From an uncultured Chloroflexota bacterium (GTDB lineage Bacteria; Chloroflexota; UBA4733): a DNA stretch of 64,000 bases. How positions within the stretch are numbered: the stretch's first letter is position 1; each line of letters begins with the position of its first letter. Positions 1-8,265 of the stretch are shown in pieces. A program made the position numbers and the translations under genes. The stretch is from positions 1 to 64,000 of the forward strand of contig CALBSQ010000235.1 in assembly GCA_937967325.1 (NCBI GenBank), given 5' to 3'. The notes beneath the pieces were generated by a model, which had not been told where the DNA came from, made no database searches, and worked only from the letters and a program-made list of their open reading frames with translations.

Positions 1-44
1 GTGTTTGCGTAGGAAGGTCAGAAAATGGCCAAACAGACGAGCAG

Positions 45-213
45 TGGAGTACCGGGGCGGCGACTGCGGTCTGCCGCCAGAGCACTCGACTGCGGTGCGG
101 CGATCGGCTCCAGAGGAGTTGCTGTCTCCAGAATCGGGCCACGGCCTACCAATCGGACCCGACCGCAGTCGAGTGCTCTGGCGGCAGACCGCAGTCGCCG
201 CCCCGGTACTCCA
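45..213. repeat. Palindromic element family A, copy 1
   Basis: Two 52-nt arms (45-96 and 162-213) are perfect reverse complements around a 65-nt spacer. The same arrangement, with similar arm and spacer sequence, occurs at 51244-51418, so this is a dispersed element rather than a chance hairpin. It lies just downstream of the leftward NADH dehydrogenase gene, where it could also end transcription. There is no coding sequence inside. No gene was recognised in the rest of 1-263. Confidence 0.85.
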
Positions 214-263
214 TCATCAACCTTCGCTCACAGTACCGGAGCCGATACCCCGGGGACGCCCGC

Positions 264-1682
264 CTACCCGGCGGACGGCCGGTCCGCGGCGCCGGTTCGC
301 TCGCCCAGTGGCAGGCGCACGATGTCGCGCGGGAAGAACATGTCCAGCGTCCAGTCGATGGTGACCCGTAGCCGGCGCTCGACGCGGGGTAAGCGAGCCA
401 GGTAATAGGTTCGCCATAGCCACCACGGGAGGAGCCCGGAGAAGTGGAAACCCATGATCGAAGCGACACCGCGGCGATGGCCGACGGTCGCGAGCTGAAC
501 GCGCAGTGGATAGACAAACGGGCGGGGCTCTTGGCCGCGCAACACGGCCGCCAGGTTCTTGCCAAGCTGATAGGCCTCGCGCAACGCGTGCTGGGCGGTG
601 GCCGGGTAGATCTCGTCCGGCTTGCCGTTGGGTTTCGGAATGTGCGCAACATCGCCCACAGCCCAGACGTCAGGGTGGTCGACGACGCGCATCGTGCTGT
701 CACAGATAATGCGATTCCAGCGATCGCGCTCGAACGGTAGGTCGTTCGTCAGACCAACCGGGCGTACGCCCGCCGACCAGACGATCGTCCCGGCCTCGAT
801 GAACCGGCCGTCGGCCAGGTGAACGCCGTTCTCATCAGCCCCCGAGGCGCGCGCGTTGAACCACACTTCCACGCCGCGCTGCTCCAAGGTCTTGCGCGTA
901 AAGTCGGCCAGGCCGGGATCCATTTCCGGTATGAGTCGGGAGCCCATCTCGACGATAATCGTGCGAACGTCGCCGGGTGGGATATGGGGGTACGCTCGGA
1001 CCGCCTCGCGCACGTAGTCGTTCAGACCGCCCATCACCTCGACCCCATTGAGACCGCCGCCGCACAAGACGAAGGTGACCAGCTTCTGGCGCTCGCGTCC
1101 CTCGACGACATCAGCCTGCTCGAGCCGGTCGATAACATGGTTGCGCAGATGGACGGCGCCGGCCAGTGATTTAACGTCGAACGCATGCTGTTGCATCCCC
1201 GGGACGTTGAAGAAGTTCGTCGCGGCGCCCACGGCGAGGACCAGGTGGTCGTAGTCGAAGCTGTGGCCGGAGCCGTTGGTCAGCGTCACGTCGACACGCC
1301 GCTTGCCGACATCGATCCGGTCAACGCTGCCATTCACAAAGCGCGTTCGGTGCAACAGCAGCCGGATGGGGTTGACGATGTCGTGGGTGGACACGGCGCT
1401 GGACGCCACTTCCGGCAACATCGGCGTGAAAAGGAAGGAGTTTTCCCGACTGACCAGGGTGACGTCCACGCCCTCACCCGGCCGCAGCCGCTTTTCCAGC
1501 TCGAGGGCGGTGTAGACACCTCCCCAACCACCGCCAACGATGAGCACCCGCCGCCGCCCCGATGCACTGGACGACCTGGCCGGCGCCTCCTGCTGACGCA
1601 TTCCACGGACGGTGGCGGCGAGGGCGAAGCCAGCGGCCAGACCTAGCAAGCCAGCGGCCATTGACCGTTTCATGACGCCCAT
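264..1682 (-). CDS. ndh: Type II NADH dehydrogenase (NAD(P)/FAD-dependent oxidoreductase)
   Basis: About 472 aa. This family passes electrons from NADH through FAD to the quinone pool at the membrane without pumping protons. Visible features: an N-terminal hydrophobic segment (residues about 4-22), an FAD-binding glycine motif (VGGGWGGVY, near residue 45), a second dinucleotide motif (LCGGGLNGVE) for NADH, and the FAD-contacting GDVAH near the C-terminus. A C-terminal aromatic stretch (LLPWWLWRTYYL) resembles the membrane-binding end of NDH-2. The start at 1682 is chosen because GGGAGGG lies 4-5 nt upstream; an in-frame start at 1706 has no such site. An N-terminal anchor ahead of the FAD fold is less common in NDH-2. 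It stands alone; the two-component genes upstream run the same way but are separated by a strong hairpin. Confidence 0.88.
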   Translation of the reverse strand: MGVMKRSMAAGLLGLAAGFALAATVRGMRQQEAPARSSSASGRRRVLIVGGGWGGVYTALELEKRLRPGEGVDVTLVSRENSFLFTPMLPEVASSAVSTHDIVNPIRLLLHRTRFVNGSVDRIDVGKRRVDVTLTNGSGHSFDYDHLVLAVGAATNFFNVPGMQQHAFDVKSLAGAVHLRNHVIDRLEQADVVEGRERQKLVTFVLCGGGLNGVEVMGGLNDYVREAVRAYPHIPPGDVRTIIVEMGSRLIPEMDPGLADFTRKTLEQRGVEVWFNARASGADENGVHLADGRFIEAGTIVWSAGVRPVGLTNDLPFERDRWNRIICDSTMRVVDHPDVWAVGDVAHIPKPNGKPDEIYPATAQHALREAYQLGKNLAAVLRGQEPRPFVYPLRVQLATVGHRRGVASIMGFHFSGLLPWWLWRTYYLARLPRVERRLRVTIDWTLDMFFPRDIVRLPLGERTGAADRPSAG

Positions 1683-1730
1683 ACAGCCCTCCCGCGATCG
1701 TGCCACCGGGGACAGCTTACCAGCGGAAGG

Positions 1731-1795
1731 GGCCGGAGGAGAATGGTCGGCCGGGTGCGCAGTCGCCGCCCCCGGCCGACCATTCTCCTCCGGCC
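1731..1795 (-). terminator. Strong 25-bp hairpin between response regulator and ndh
   Basis: Arms 1731-1755 and 1771-1795 are perfect 25-bp inverted repeats with a 15-nt loop. The hairpin lies immediately downstream of the leftward response regulator and upstream of ndh. No U-tract follows, so intrinsic termination is plausible but unproven. The loop and right arm contain GCAGTCGCCGCC, which also appears in the palindromes at 45-213 and 25498-25536, so it may instead be a member of a dispersed repeat family. Confidence 0.55.
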
Positions 1796-1838
1796 ATTCC
1801 CTTATCCGAACCGAATTGCCCCTAAGCCGGCAGGCCCG

Positions 1839-2609
1839 CTACACAGCGCCGCTCAGGGCTGCGACCGGCGCGTTCGGACGAGCAGCGAGGCCAGACGGCT
1901 TGGGGGCAGATATGCGGTAGCCGACGCCTCTCACGGTCTCGATCAACGGGCGAGAATCGTCGGATTCGATCTTGCGTCGCAGCCGGCGCATGTAGACGTC
2001 GATCTGGTTGCTTGTGCTGTCATAGTCGAAGCCCCAGGCGTGCTCCAGGATGAAGTCTCGGGTGACTACGTGACCGGGATTGCGCATGAGGCAGTGCAGG
2101 ACCCGCATCTCCGTCGGCGTGAGCGCCACCTGGCGCCCGTTCGGCAGCTCCACGCTCAAGTCCGACAGGTGGAGTACGAGATCCCCCACGCGGATGCGGG
2201 TGTCGGTCGACGTTGGAGTGCCCCAAAACTGACGCTGCAACAGCGCGCGCACGCGAACCAGCAGCTCACGCGGCTCGAACGGCTTCCCCAAATAGTCGTC
2301 ACCTCCCGCGTCGAAGCCGGCAATCTTGTCGTCGCACTGGTGTCTGCCACTGAGGAACAAGATCGGTAGCGTAGGACGCTGCTCGCGCAGGCGACGACAG
2401 AACAGCAGCCCGTCCAGCCCTGGCATGACCACGTCCAGGACGATCAGGTGAACGTCCTCTCGCTCGATCAGACGCATTGCTGCTGCCGAATTGTCGGTCG
2501 CCGCGACGGCATAGCCACCCTCGGTCAGTAGATAGGTCAGCAGCTTGCGAAGGACGGGATCGTCATCGACGATGAGGATTCTCGCGGCAAGTCCAACTCG
2601 TGTCGCCAT
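1839..2609 (-). CDS. OmpR/PhoB-family response regulator
   Basis: About 256 aa. An N-terminal receiver domain carries the acidic pair (IVDDD), the phospho-acceptor Asp in LIVLDVVMPG and the conserved Lys in YLGKPF. A C-terminal winged-helix DNA-binding domain follows (LTPTEMRVLHCL, then VYMRRLRRKIE and VRGVGYRI). It would bind DNA when phosphorylated by the adjacent kinase. The start at 2609 is preferred because AGGAG lies 9 nt upstream; an in-frame start at 2651 would add 14 residues. The kinase gene ends 73 bp upstream on the same strand, so the pair is probably one operon. The regulated genes are not evident. Confidence 0.92.
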   Translation of the reverse strand: MATRVGLAARILIVDDDPVLRKLLTYLLTEGGYAVAATDNSAAAMRLIEREDVHLIVLDVVMPGLDGLLFCRRLREQRPTLPILFLSGRHQCDDKIAGFDAGGDDYLGKPFEPRELLVRVRALLQRQFWGTPTSTDTRIRVGDLVLHLSDLSVELPNGRQVALTPTEMRVLHCLMRNPGHVVTRDFILEHAWGFDYDSTSNQIDVYMRRLRRKIESDDSRPLIETVRGVGYRISAPKPSGLAARPNAPVAALSGAV

Positions 2610-2682
2610 GATGGTCATCTCCTCTTTCACCAGTTGTTCCATAGACGGCAACGTGACGAGCCGTCATTCTCGCGGTTACCAG

Positions 2683-3987
2683 TCACACCGCGGCCCGCCG
2701 TCGCATTTGCGTCGTCGACCTAGCCGGCGTCGGGTTGGGGCTTTGATGAGAACGGCGGACGCGCGGAGCTGGCGGCTCAGCAACGTTGGGGTGCTGGGCC
2801 GGGGCCAACGGGAGGTCGAGTATGAAGCGCGCCCCACCCTCCGCGCGATTCTCCGCGCGCAGGTCGCCACCGTGGGCTTGCGCCAGGGCCAGCGATGTGC
2901 TGAGGCCAAGTCCAAGCCCCTGGTCGCCCCTGGGCGGGGCGATCGTGCCCTGTTGGCCCGAGGCAAACAGCCTGGACAGATCGGCGTCGTCGAAGCCCGG
3001 ACCTTCATCCTCAACGGTGATGCGTAACGTGTCCTCAGACGCCAGGCCGACACCTACCCACACGACGCCGTCGCCACGCGAGAACTTGATCGCGTTCTGC
3101 AGGAGATTGTTGAGAATGCGCTCGAGGCGCCGCTCGTCCGCCACAATGGTTGGCAACTGACCGACCTCACGCAGCCGGACCTGAACGCGGGCCTCGTTGG
3201 CGAGGGGAGCGATGCTGGCGACCACCTTGCCGACGAGGGACGCGGCGTCGAGGGGCGCGACTCGCAACGTCAATCGATTCCCGGCGAGGTACATGACGTC
3301 GCGCATCTCAGCGACAATGTAGACGGCCTGCTCGGCGGCGCAGGTGGCCAGCTTAAGGAATTCACGCGATTGGGCGGGCAGACGCCTGGCAGCGCGTTCG
3401 TCGATGAGATCCATGAACCCCAGCACGGAGCTCAGTGGCGTGGTGAGGTCGTGGGCAAGCTGCCAAAGTAGCGCCGTCTCTCGGGCCAGCGTCAAGGAAG
3501 CGCCGAGTTGCGCCGCGATGGCCGATAGCGCGTCGACCGCTGCTGGCGGAAACGCGGCGTCGCGTGCGGCAGTGACGATCAGCACACCGCCCGCCTCCCG
3601 GCCCAAGAACACCGGAAGGGCAAGGATCGAACCGGCGGCCGCGGGGAGACCCGCGCTCGCAGCGGCCCGGGCGCCATCGATGACCAGCGGTTGCCCGCCA
3701 GTCACCACCCGACGAGCGACGGCCTCGAGCGTCGATGCATGTTCCGCCGACCCGACGCTGACACCGCCGCCGGCGGAAACGGTCGGAGCCACGTCGCCCG
3801 GCCCGGGCGCTGTAGGCAGGTAGATGACGGCGTCGGCAAGCGTGGTAATCCGCGCGGCGGCGAGCGCAGCTTCCACAATGCGCCCCTCCGATTGCGCCGG
3901 AACACCTGGCAAGCTGACACCGCTTTCACCGCGCGCACACACGCCCGTCCACCAAAGTTCACCATGGCCACAGCGGCAAACGGCCAC
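2683..3987 (-). CDS. Sensor histidine kinase, GAF-HisKA-HATPase, no membrane segment
   Basis: About 434 aa. Residues about 35-165 look like a GAF sensor domain. The H-box is LAHDLTTPLSS, with the phospho-acceptor His near residue 179. The N-box (NNLLQNAIKFS, about residue 294), DEGPGF and QGLGLGLS complete the ATPase domain. I see no transmembrane helix or signal peptide, so it is probably cytoplasmic and senses a small ligand or redox state through GAF. It lies directly upstream of the response regulator. The start is uncertain: a GTG at 3876 has GGAGG about 8 nt upstream and would begin almost at the GAF domain; the longer form has a Cys-rich N-terminus of doubtful reality. Confidence 0.87.
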   Translation of the reverse strand: MAVCRCGHGELWWTGVCARGESGVSLPGVPAQSEGRIVEAALAAARITTLADAVIYLPTAPGPGDVAPTVSAGGGVSVGSAEHASTLEAVARRVVTGGQPLVIDGARAAASAGLPAAAGSILALPVFLGREAGGVLIVTAARDAAFPPAAVDALSAIAAQLGASLTLARETALLWQLAHDLTTPLSSVLGFMDLIDERAARRLPAQSREFLKLATCAAEQAVYIVAEMRDVMYLAGNRLTLRVAPLDAASLVGKVVASIAPLANEARVQVRLREVGQLPTIVADERRLERILNNLLQNAIKFSRGDGVVWVGVGLASEDTLRITVEDEGPGFDDADLSRLFASGQQGTIAPPRGDQGLGLGLSTSLALAQAHGGDLRAENRAEGGARFILDLPLAPAQHPNVAEPPAPRVRRSHQSPNPTPARSTTQMRRRAAV

Positions 3988-4169
3988 CCACTGCGTGCAA
4001 GTGGTTCGATTGGTTCGGAAGTACCAGACGTTTGTAATGCGCAGGTAATGTGGCAGGAACCTGGTTGGATAGGAATCGGCGCGGTCGCCGTTTGGCGCGA
4101 AACGCTATCATGGCTTGCGACCACAAGGGTCGCCCATCGGCGACGGCACTAGAAAGCAACATCACTTAC

Positions 4170-5537
4170 ATGCCTGAGCTGGTCTATGGACGGTTCCGGA
4201 CATCGGCTGATCGGTTGCCGGCAGCGCGGCAGCGACATGGCGTCGCAATGCGATCGGGGCTCTTACAGCACCCCCTGGCCACGCGCCTCATCGCCTTGTT
4301 CGTGTGCTTGCGTCTCGTGGGCTATGCCTGTGAAAACGGACGGGCGGTCGTAGGCGGAGGCCGCTGGGCGGCACTCCGACGGTCCTTCCTTCCGTTTCTG
4401 CGGTATTGGGAATCGTTCTTGCCGCTCGTCCTCACCAACCCCGACGCATCCCCGCCTCGATGGTTCCGGCGGGTTGATCGGTCCGGTCTGGACCGGCTCC
4501 TTGAGTTGCGCGCGGACAACACTCCCGTCATGCTTGCGGCGCCGCACCTTGGGTTTTCTCCAAGTGTCCTGTGTTACGCACTCTCCGGCCTGGGCGTTCC
4601 GGTGGCTATCAACACGGTGGCGCCCAACCTTTTTCGGCGCATTCCCGGTGTTGAGGCCTTCGACCCGGATGAGGCGGTGCGCTCCTTCCTGGCTCTTCGC
4701 AACGGCGCGGTCCTGTTGTACGGAGCCGATGTCGCCGGACCCGGAGTCCCATGCCAACTGTTCGGCCGATTTGTATCGCTACCACGGTTCTTTGCTGAGG
4801 TTGCCGCCCAGACCGGCGCCGCAATCGTAGTGGCGTCGTGCTCGGGGTTCCGATCTGGAAACCTCAGGATCAACCTGGACGAGCCAATCTTCAGCCAAGG
4901 GCGACCGGCGGATCTGGTCACTCAGGAAATCGCCACGCGAATGGAATTGGCAATTCGCCCACAACCGTTCGAGTGGTTTCCGCCCGGTCCCTTCCTGGCC
5001 CACATGAGCTTTAGCCAGACTGGTCAGATCCCCACTCTGGTCGGTGTGCTCAGCCCCGCTGCCGCCGACCAAGGCCGGCGCTGCACGAAGCGACTGGGAT
5101 CGTATCGCGGCTTCGCAGTGGGCCAAGCGTTGGTGGAAGAAGGGGACTTGCCGACGCTCCTTGCGCGGCTGCGCTCTGAGCGGTACGAGCTCTTGGTGCT
5201 GGTGGGACCAGAAGCCATCAATGAGATTGACGACATGCCGGCGGTCATCAACTGGTTCTTCCGTCTGCCAACCGACTGGGTCGCCTTCGACCCCAAGGGG
5301 TGTGCCGCGCCGGGCGTGCCACATCCGCTGACCAGCTTCTCATTGTCCCTCATCAAGACACGATTGCTGGAAGAGCTGGTGCGTCGTGACGTGAGGCGGC
5401 TAGACACGAAGGCGCTGAAGCTGGCCGCGCGAACGGGTTGGCATTGCCATCGGATTCCGACGACATACCGCTTGCTGGAAGAGATCAAGCGCCTCAACGC
5501 TCGAGGCTTTCCTGTCTCCGACCTGATCCGTGAATAG
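4170..5537 (+). CDS. LpxL/HtrB-like lipid acyltransferase family protein
   Basis: About 455 aa from ATG 4170; an in-frame start at 4050 would add 40 residues, and neither has a clear ribosome site. The middle resembles lysophospholipid/lipid A acyltransferases: PVMLAAPHLGFSPS (His near residue 126) corresponds to the HX4(D/E) block, and the later segment (VSLPRFFAEVAAQTGAAIV, then LRINLDEPI) matches the usual post-catalytic region. The acidic partner expected five residues after His is Pro here, so activity cannot be assumed. About 180 C-terminal residues are unassigned. It converges on the ACP and FkbH-like genes, with only 20 bp between its stop and the ACP stop, suggesting a shared lipid pathway. 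LPS is not expected if the host is Chloroflexota, so the acceptor may be a glycolipid. Confidence 0.6.
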   Translation: MPELVYGRFRTSADRLPAARQRHGVAMRSGLLQHPLATRLIALFVCLRLVGYACENGRAVVGGGRWAALRRSFLPFLRYWESFLPLVLTNPDASPPRWFRRVDRSGLDRLLELRADNTPVMLAAPHLGFSPSVLCYALSGLGVPVAINTVAPNLFRRIPGVEAFDPDEAVRSFLALRNGAVLLYGADVAGPGVPCQLFGRFVSLPRFFAEVAAQTGAAIVVASCSGFRSGNLRINLDEPIFSQGRPADLVTQEIATRMELAIRPQPFEWFPPGPFLAHMSFSQTGQIPTLVGVLSPAAADQGRRCTKRLGSYRGFAVGQALVEEGDLPTLLARLRSERYELLVLVGPEAINEIDDMPAVINWFFRLPTDWVAFDPKGCAAPGVPHPLTSFSLSLIKTRLLEELVRRDVRRLDTKALKLAARTGWHCHRIPTTYRLLEEIKRLNARGFPVSDLIRE

Positions 5538-5557
5538 CGCGCGGACCGAGTCCGGTG

Positions 5558-5797
5558 TCAGTCGACGATGATACCTCGACGTGACAAGGCCGCGACGACG
5601 TCACCTACTGATTGAAGACGGCCGATTTCACTCGTCGTAAACTTTATCCGAAACTCATCCTCAAGACCGATGATCAGTTTGACGTCGGCCATGCTGTCCC
5701 AATCGGGAATGTCCGTCTTCGTCGTAGACGCACGAATCTCCAGTTGATCATCGTCGAACACCTCGCGAAATACACTCTGTAGACGGTCAGTTGCCAC
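5558..5797 (-). CDS. Stand-alone acyl carrier protein
   Basis: 79 aa, the normal length for an ACP. The phosphopantetheine site is DWDSMADVKLI, with Ser as the expected attachment residue (DSM in place of the common DSL). The rest is acidic and helical. It starts at GTG, with GGGAG 6 nt upstream. It lies 24 bp after the FkbH-like gene on the same strand, so the two are almost certainly co-transcribed. In characterised systems FkbH-type enzymes load a glyceryl group onto exactly this sort of free ACP. It could also serve the acyltransferase that converges on it. Confidence 0.9.
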   Translation of the reverse strand: MATDRLQSVFREVFDDDQLEIRASTTKTDIPDWDSMADVKLIIGLEDEFRIKFTTSEIGRLQSVGDVVAALSRRGIIVD

Positions 5798-5821
5798 AAG
5801 GAACTCCCGATGCCTAGTCGA

Positions 5822-8059
5822 TCAACAGTCCTTCGCGACATGCGAGCCGCGCTGGGTGAAATCTCGGATGGCAAAGAACGAGGGTAGTTCCCACTCCTCC
5901 TTTGCTAGGCTCCAACGGTACGTTCTATCACCGTTCACACGCTGCTCTGAACGTTCAAAGCCGAGCCGATCATAGAGGTCATGTACCGGGGCATTCTTGG
6001 CTGTCAGGATACAATCCCCGACAACGGCGCTCACTTGGCGTTCGCGGGCCCGGCGCACGAGACTATGCAGCATGACTTCTTCTACTCGTCTTCCCATCAC
6101 TCGGCAGCTGAGCAACCAGGTGTCGATGTGAAATGCTCCATGCTCTTCGATGCCGATCATTACGCCCGTCAGGCCATTGTCACCGAAGCGATCCGCCAGG
6201 CGCATCGACTGCGAATAGACGTGGGGACAGCGCATAAGCTCCCGGATCTCAGATTCGGAGCGGCGCTTGCTGGTGAGGTTGAACTGGTTGGTCTTGTTGA
6301 TCAACTGCACGATTCTCGGCAGGTCAATCTCCTCGAAGGGGCGCAAGTCGACAGACATGTGGAGCGACTCTAGGAAACCATCGATGCTGGCGCTCGATGT
6401 TTCCAGCTTGGCGCGCTCTGCATTACTCTGATACGTACGCGTGCGCTGCTTATCCTCGTCGGTGACGCGGAGCGACTCGAAATAGAGGCCGTCCGCCAGC
6501 GCAGCGGCGTAGCGCGCCGGATCAGTGGGCATTTCCGGGACCATCACTTCCGGCAATCGTTGGCGCACCCAGGCGCGCTCTTGCGGGCTGTCGTCCACGA
6601 AAACGATGCTGTCCAGGCCGATGTTGAGCGTCGCGGCAACGCGGCGCAGGCCTTCATCCTTCGGCAACCAGCCTATCTCGAACAGCGCAATATCGGCTTC
6701 CGTGAGCACCATCTCGGGATGAGCACGAAAGACCTGGAGCGCGTCGTCGGGATTATTCTTGGAGCAGACGGCCAGGACGACGCCACGGTGCTGGAGGGAC
6801 CGCAGATAGCGCTGAAAGTCGGCATACGCTTCGCCGGATCCCGTTCCGCCAAGCTCAATGCCGCCCAGCCCATCTTCTCCAATCACACCGCCCCAAAGCG
6901 TACCGTCGAGGTCGAGGACGAGACATTTCGCATTGAGGCCCCAGAGGCTCTTCAGCACCGCGACATCCTGCCGGAGCAGAGCAGGGATGGCATCGACGGT
7001 GGGATATTGGCGTGCCGTGTGCCACAGCGCCGGATCGTGCCACGATGCCTTACCGTAGTACCCGGCCACCTGATCAACGTCGACGACCGCGACATCGGAC
7101 TCGTGCTCGATGGCATCCCAGAGGCCCACGTTGATGCGCTGCAGCAAACGAGAGCGACCACCCGGCAACGACCAACTGAGTCGACCGTAGGGTTCGACGT
7201 TAGGAACCTCAAAGTTATGCTGAAGGACAAAGGCCCGCAAACGGTCGCGGCAGTGTTGCCACAAGCTCGCGAAGGTCGAGATCGTGTCGCTGGCGGTGGA
7301 CTCGGGCGACGGGTCCTCATCGGGAAGCCCCAACGCTTGCCAGTGCGCGGCTACGATGATGGCGTCCGGAGCAAAGGCTGCCAGTTTCGAGCGAGGATCG
7401 AGAATCTCCTGGCGGTACTGGTTAAAGCCACCGACGAAGACATCCGCCCAGATTCCCCCCGCAAAGGCCAGTGCACGCAGCACGGGAGCATACAGGTCGA
7501 GCGTCGTCGTACCGACGAGGGCAATCTTGGCTCGCTTCCTGGCAAAGGTGCAATCGAGGCGGTCGAGTAGCTTGGCGGCGTCCCGCATCGTGTGAAAGCC
7601 CGAAGCGCATTGGATCGCCTCACGAAGCGACCGGGCGGCGGGCGTCCGGTCGCCGCCCGCCAGCATGGTCCGCGCGCAGGCCAGGAGCCGGGCGGCCCGA
7701 CCCTCACCTGCGTCCGGGTCCGGCAACAGGGCGTAGATGGCCAGGGCTTCGGGCGCCGAGCCGAACGCCTCCAAGAGCATCGCCCGCGACCAGCCCTGCG
7801 CGATGCCGTCGCCGGGGGTCGCGAGCCGCGTCAGAACCTGTCGCGCATCGTCAGGGTAACGACGGACCAGGCGGGAGACGATGCGGCTCATCTCCCTGAT
7901 CGCGCTGAGCCCGCATTGTTTGCCATAGCGGCCTGTGGCGTCGATGAGCAGTTGCGACTGGCGGCCACCGTCGGCCGCGTCGGCAGCGATCCGCAAGGAG
8001 GCGAGTAACGGGTCATCGACGCTCCCGAGCAGGGAGAGTATCTGCTGTGCGTGCTCCAC
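5822..8059 (-). CDS. FkbH-type HAD-IIIC protein with C-terminal GNAT-like domain
   Basis: 745 aa. FkbH proteins take 1,3-bisphosphoglycerate, dephosphorylate it and load glyceryl onto an ACP, which feeds methoxymalonyl- or hydroxymalonyl-ACP or glycerol-derived units in polyketides. Residues about 1-165 are helical and unassigned. About 170-300 is the SGNH-like region of the family (KIALVGTTTLDLYAPVLRAL). The HAD core starts at about 378 (LVLDLDGTLWGG) and continues through VDDSPQER. Residues about 585-745 resemble a GNAT domain. The GTG start at 8059 has GAGGG 7 nt upstream; longer in-frame starts lack a site. The extra N-terminal helical block makes it longer than the usual 600-650 aa. No methoxymalonyl partner genes are adjacent, so a plain glyceryl product is possible. 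Confidence 0.82.
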   Translation of the reverse strand: MEHAQQILSLLGSVDDPLLASLRIAADAADGGRQSQLLIDATGRYGKQCGLSAIREMSRIVSRLVRRYPDDARQVLTRLATPGDGIAQGWSRAMLLEAFGSAPEALAIYALLPDPDAGEGRAARLLACARTMLAGGDRTPAARSLREAIQCASGFHTMRDAAKLLDRLDCTFARKRAKIALVGTTTLDLYAPVLRALAFAGGIWADVFVGGFNQYRQEILDPRSKLAAFAPDAIIVAAHWQALGLPDEDPSPESTASDTISTFASLWQHCRDRLRAFVLQHNFEVPNVEPYGRLSWSLPGGRSRLLQRINVGLWDAIEHESDVAVVDVDQVAGYYGKASWHDPALWHTARQYPTVDAIPALLRQDVAVLKSLWGLNAKCLVLDLDGTLWGGVIGEDGLGGIELGGTGSGEAYADFQRYLRSLQHRGVVLAVCSKNNPDDALQVFRAHPEMVLTEADIALFEIGWLPKDEGLRRVAATLNIGLDSIVFVDDSPQERAWVRQRLPEVMVPEMPTDPARYAAALADGLYFESLRVTDEDKQRTRTYQSNAERAKLETSSASIDGFLESLHMSVDLRPFEEIDLPRIVQLINKTNQFNLTSKRRSESEIRELMRCPHVYSQSMRLADRFGDNGLTGVMIGIEEHGAFHIDTWLLSCRVMGRRVEEVMLHSLVRRARERQVSAVVGDCILTAKNAPVHDLYDRLGFERSEQRVNGDRTYRWSLAKEEWELPSFFAIRDFTQRGSHVAKDC

Positions 8060-8265
8060 ACTACTTCCCTCAGACTTCCCCGCGGCTCCGCGACATGGCC
8101 GCCACACCTTCCGCACCGCGACCGGTCGGTCTCGCGGCCACCGTCGGCCGACATCTGGCGTGCCGCGTGCCATCGTCGCGGACGCGTTACTGTATACCCG
8201 TGGCTGCAGGCAATGGCAAGTAGCAATGTGACGGAGATGGACTCGTAGGAAGGAGGGCGGTTGCC

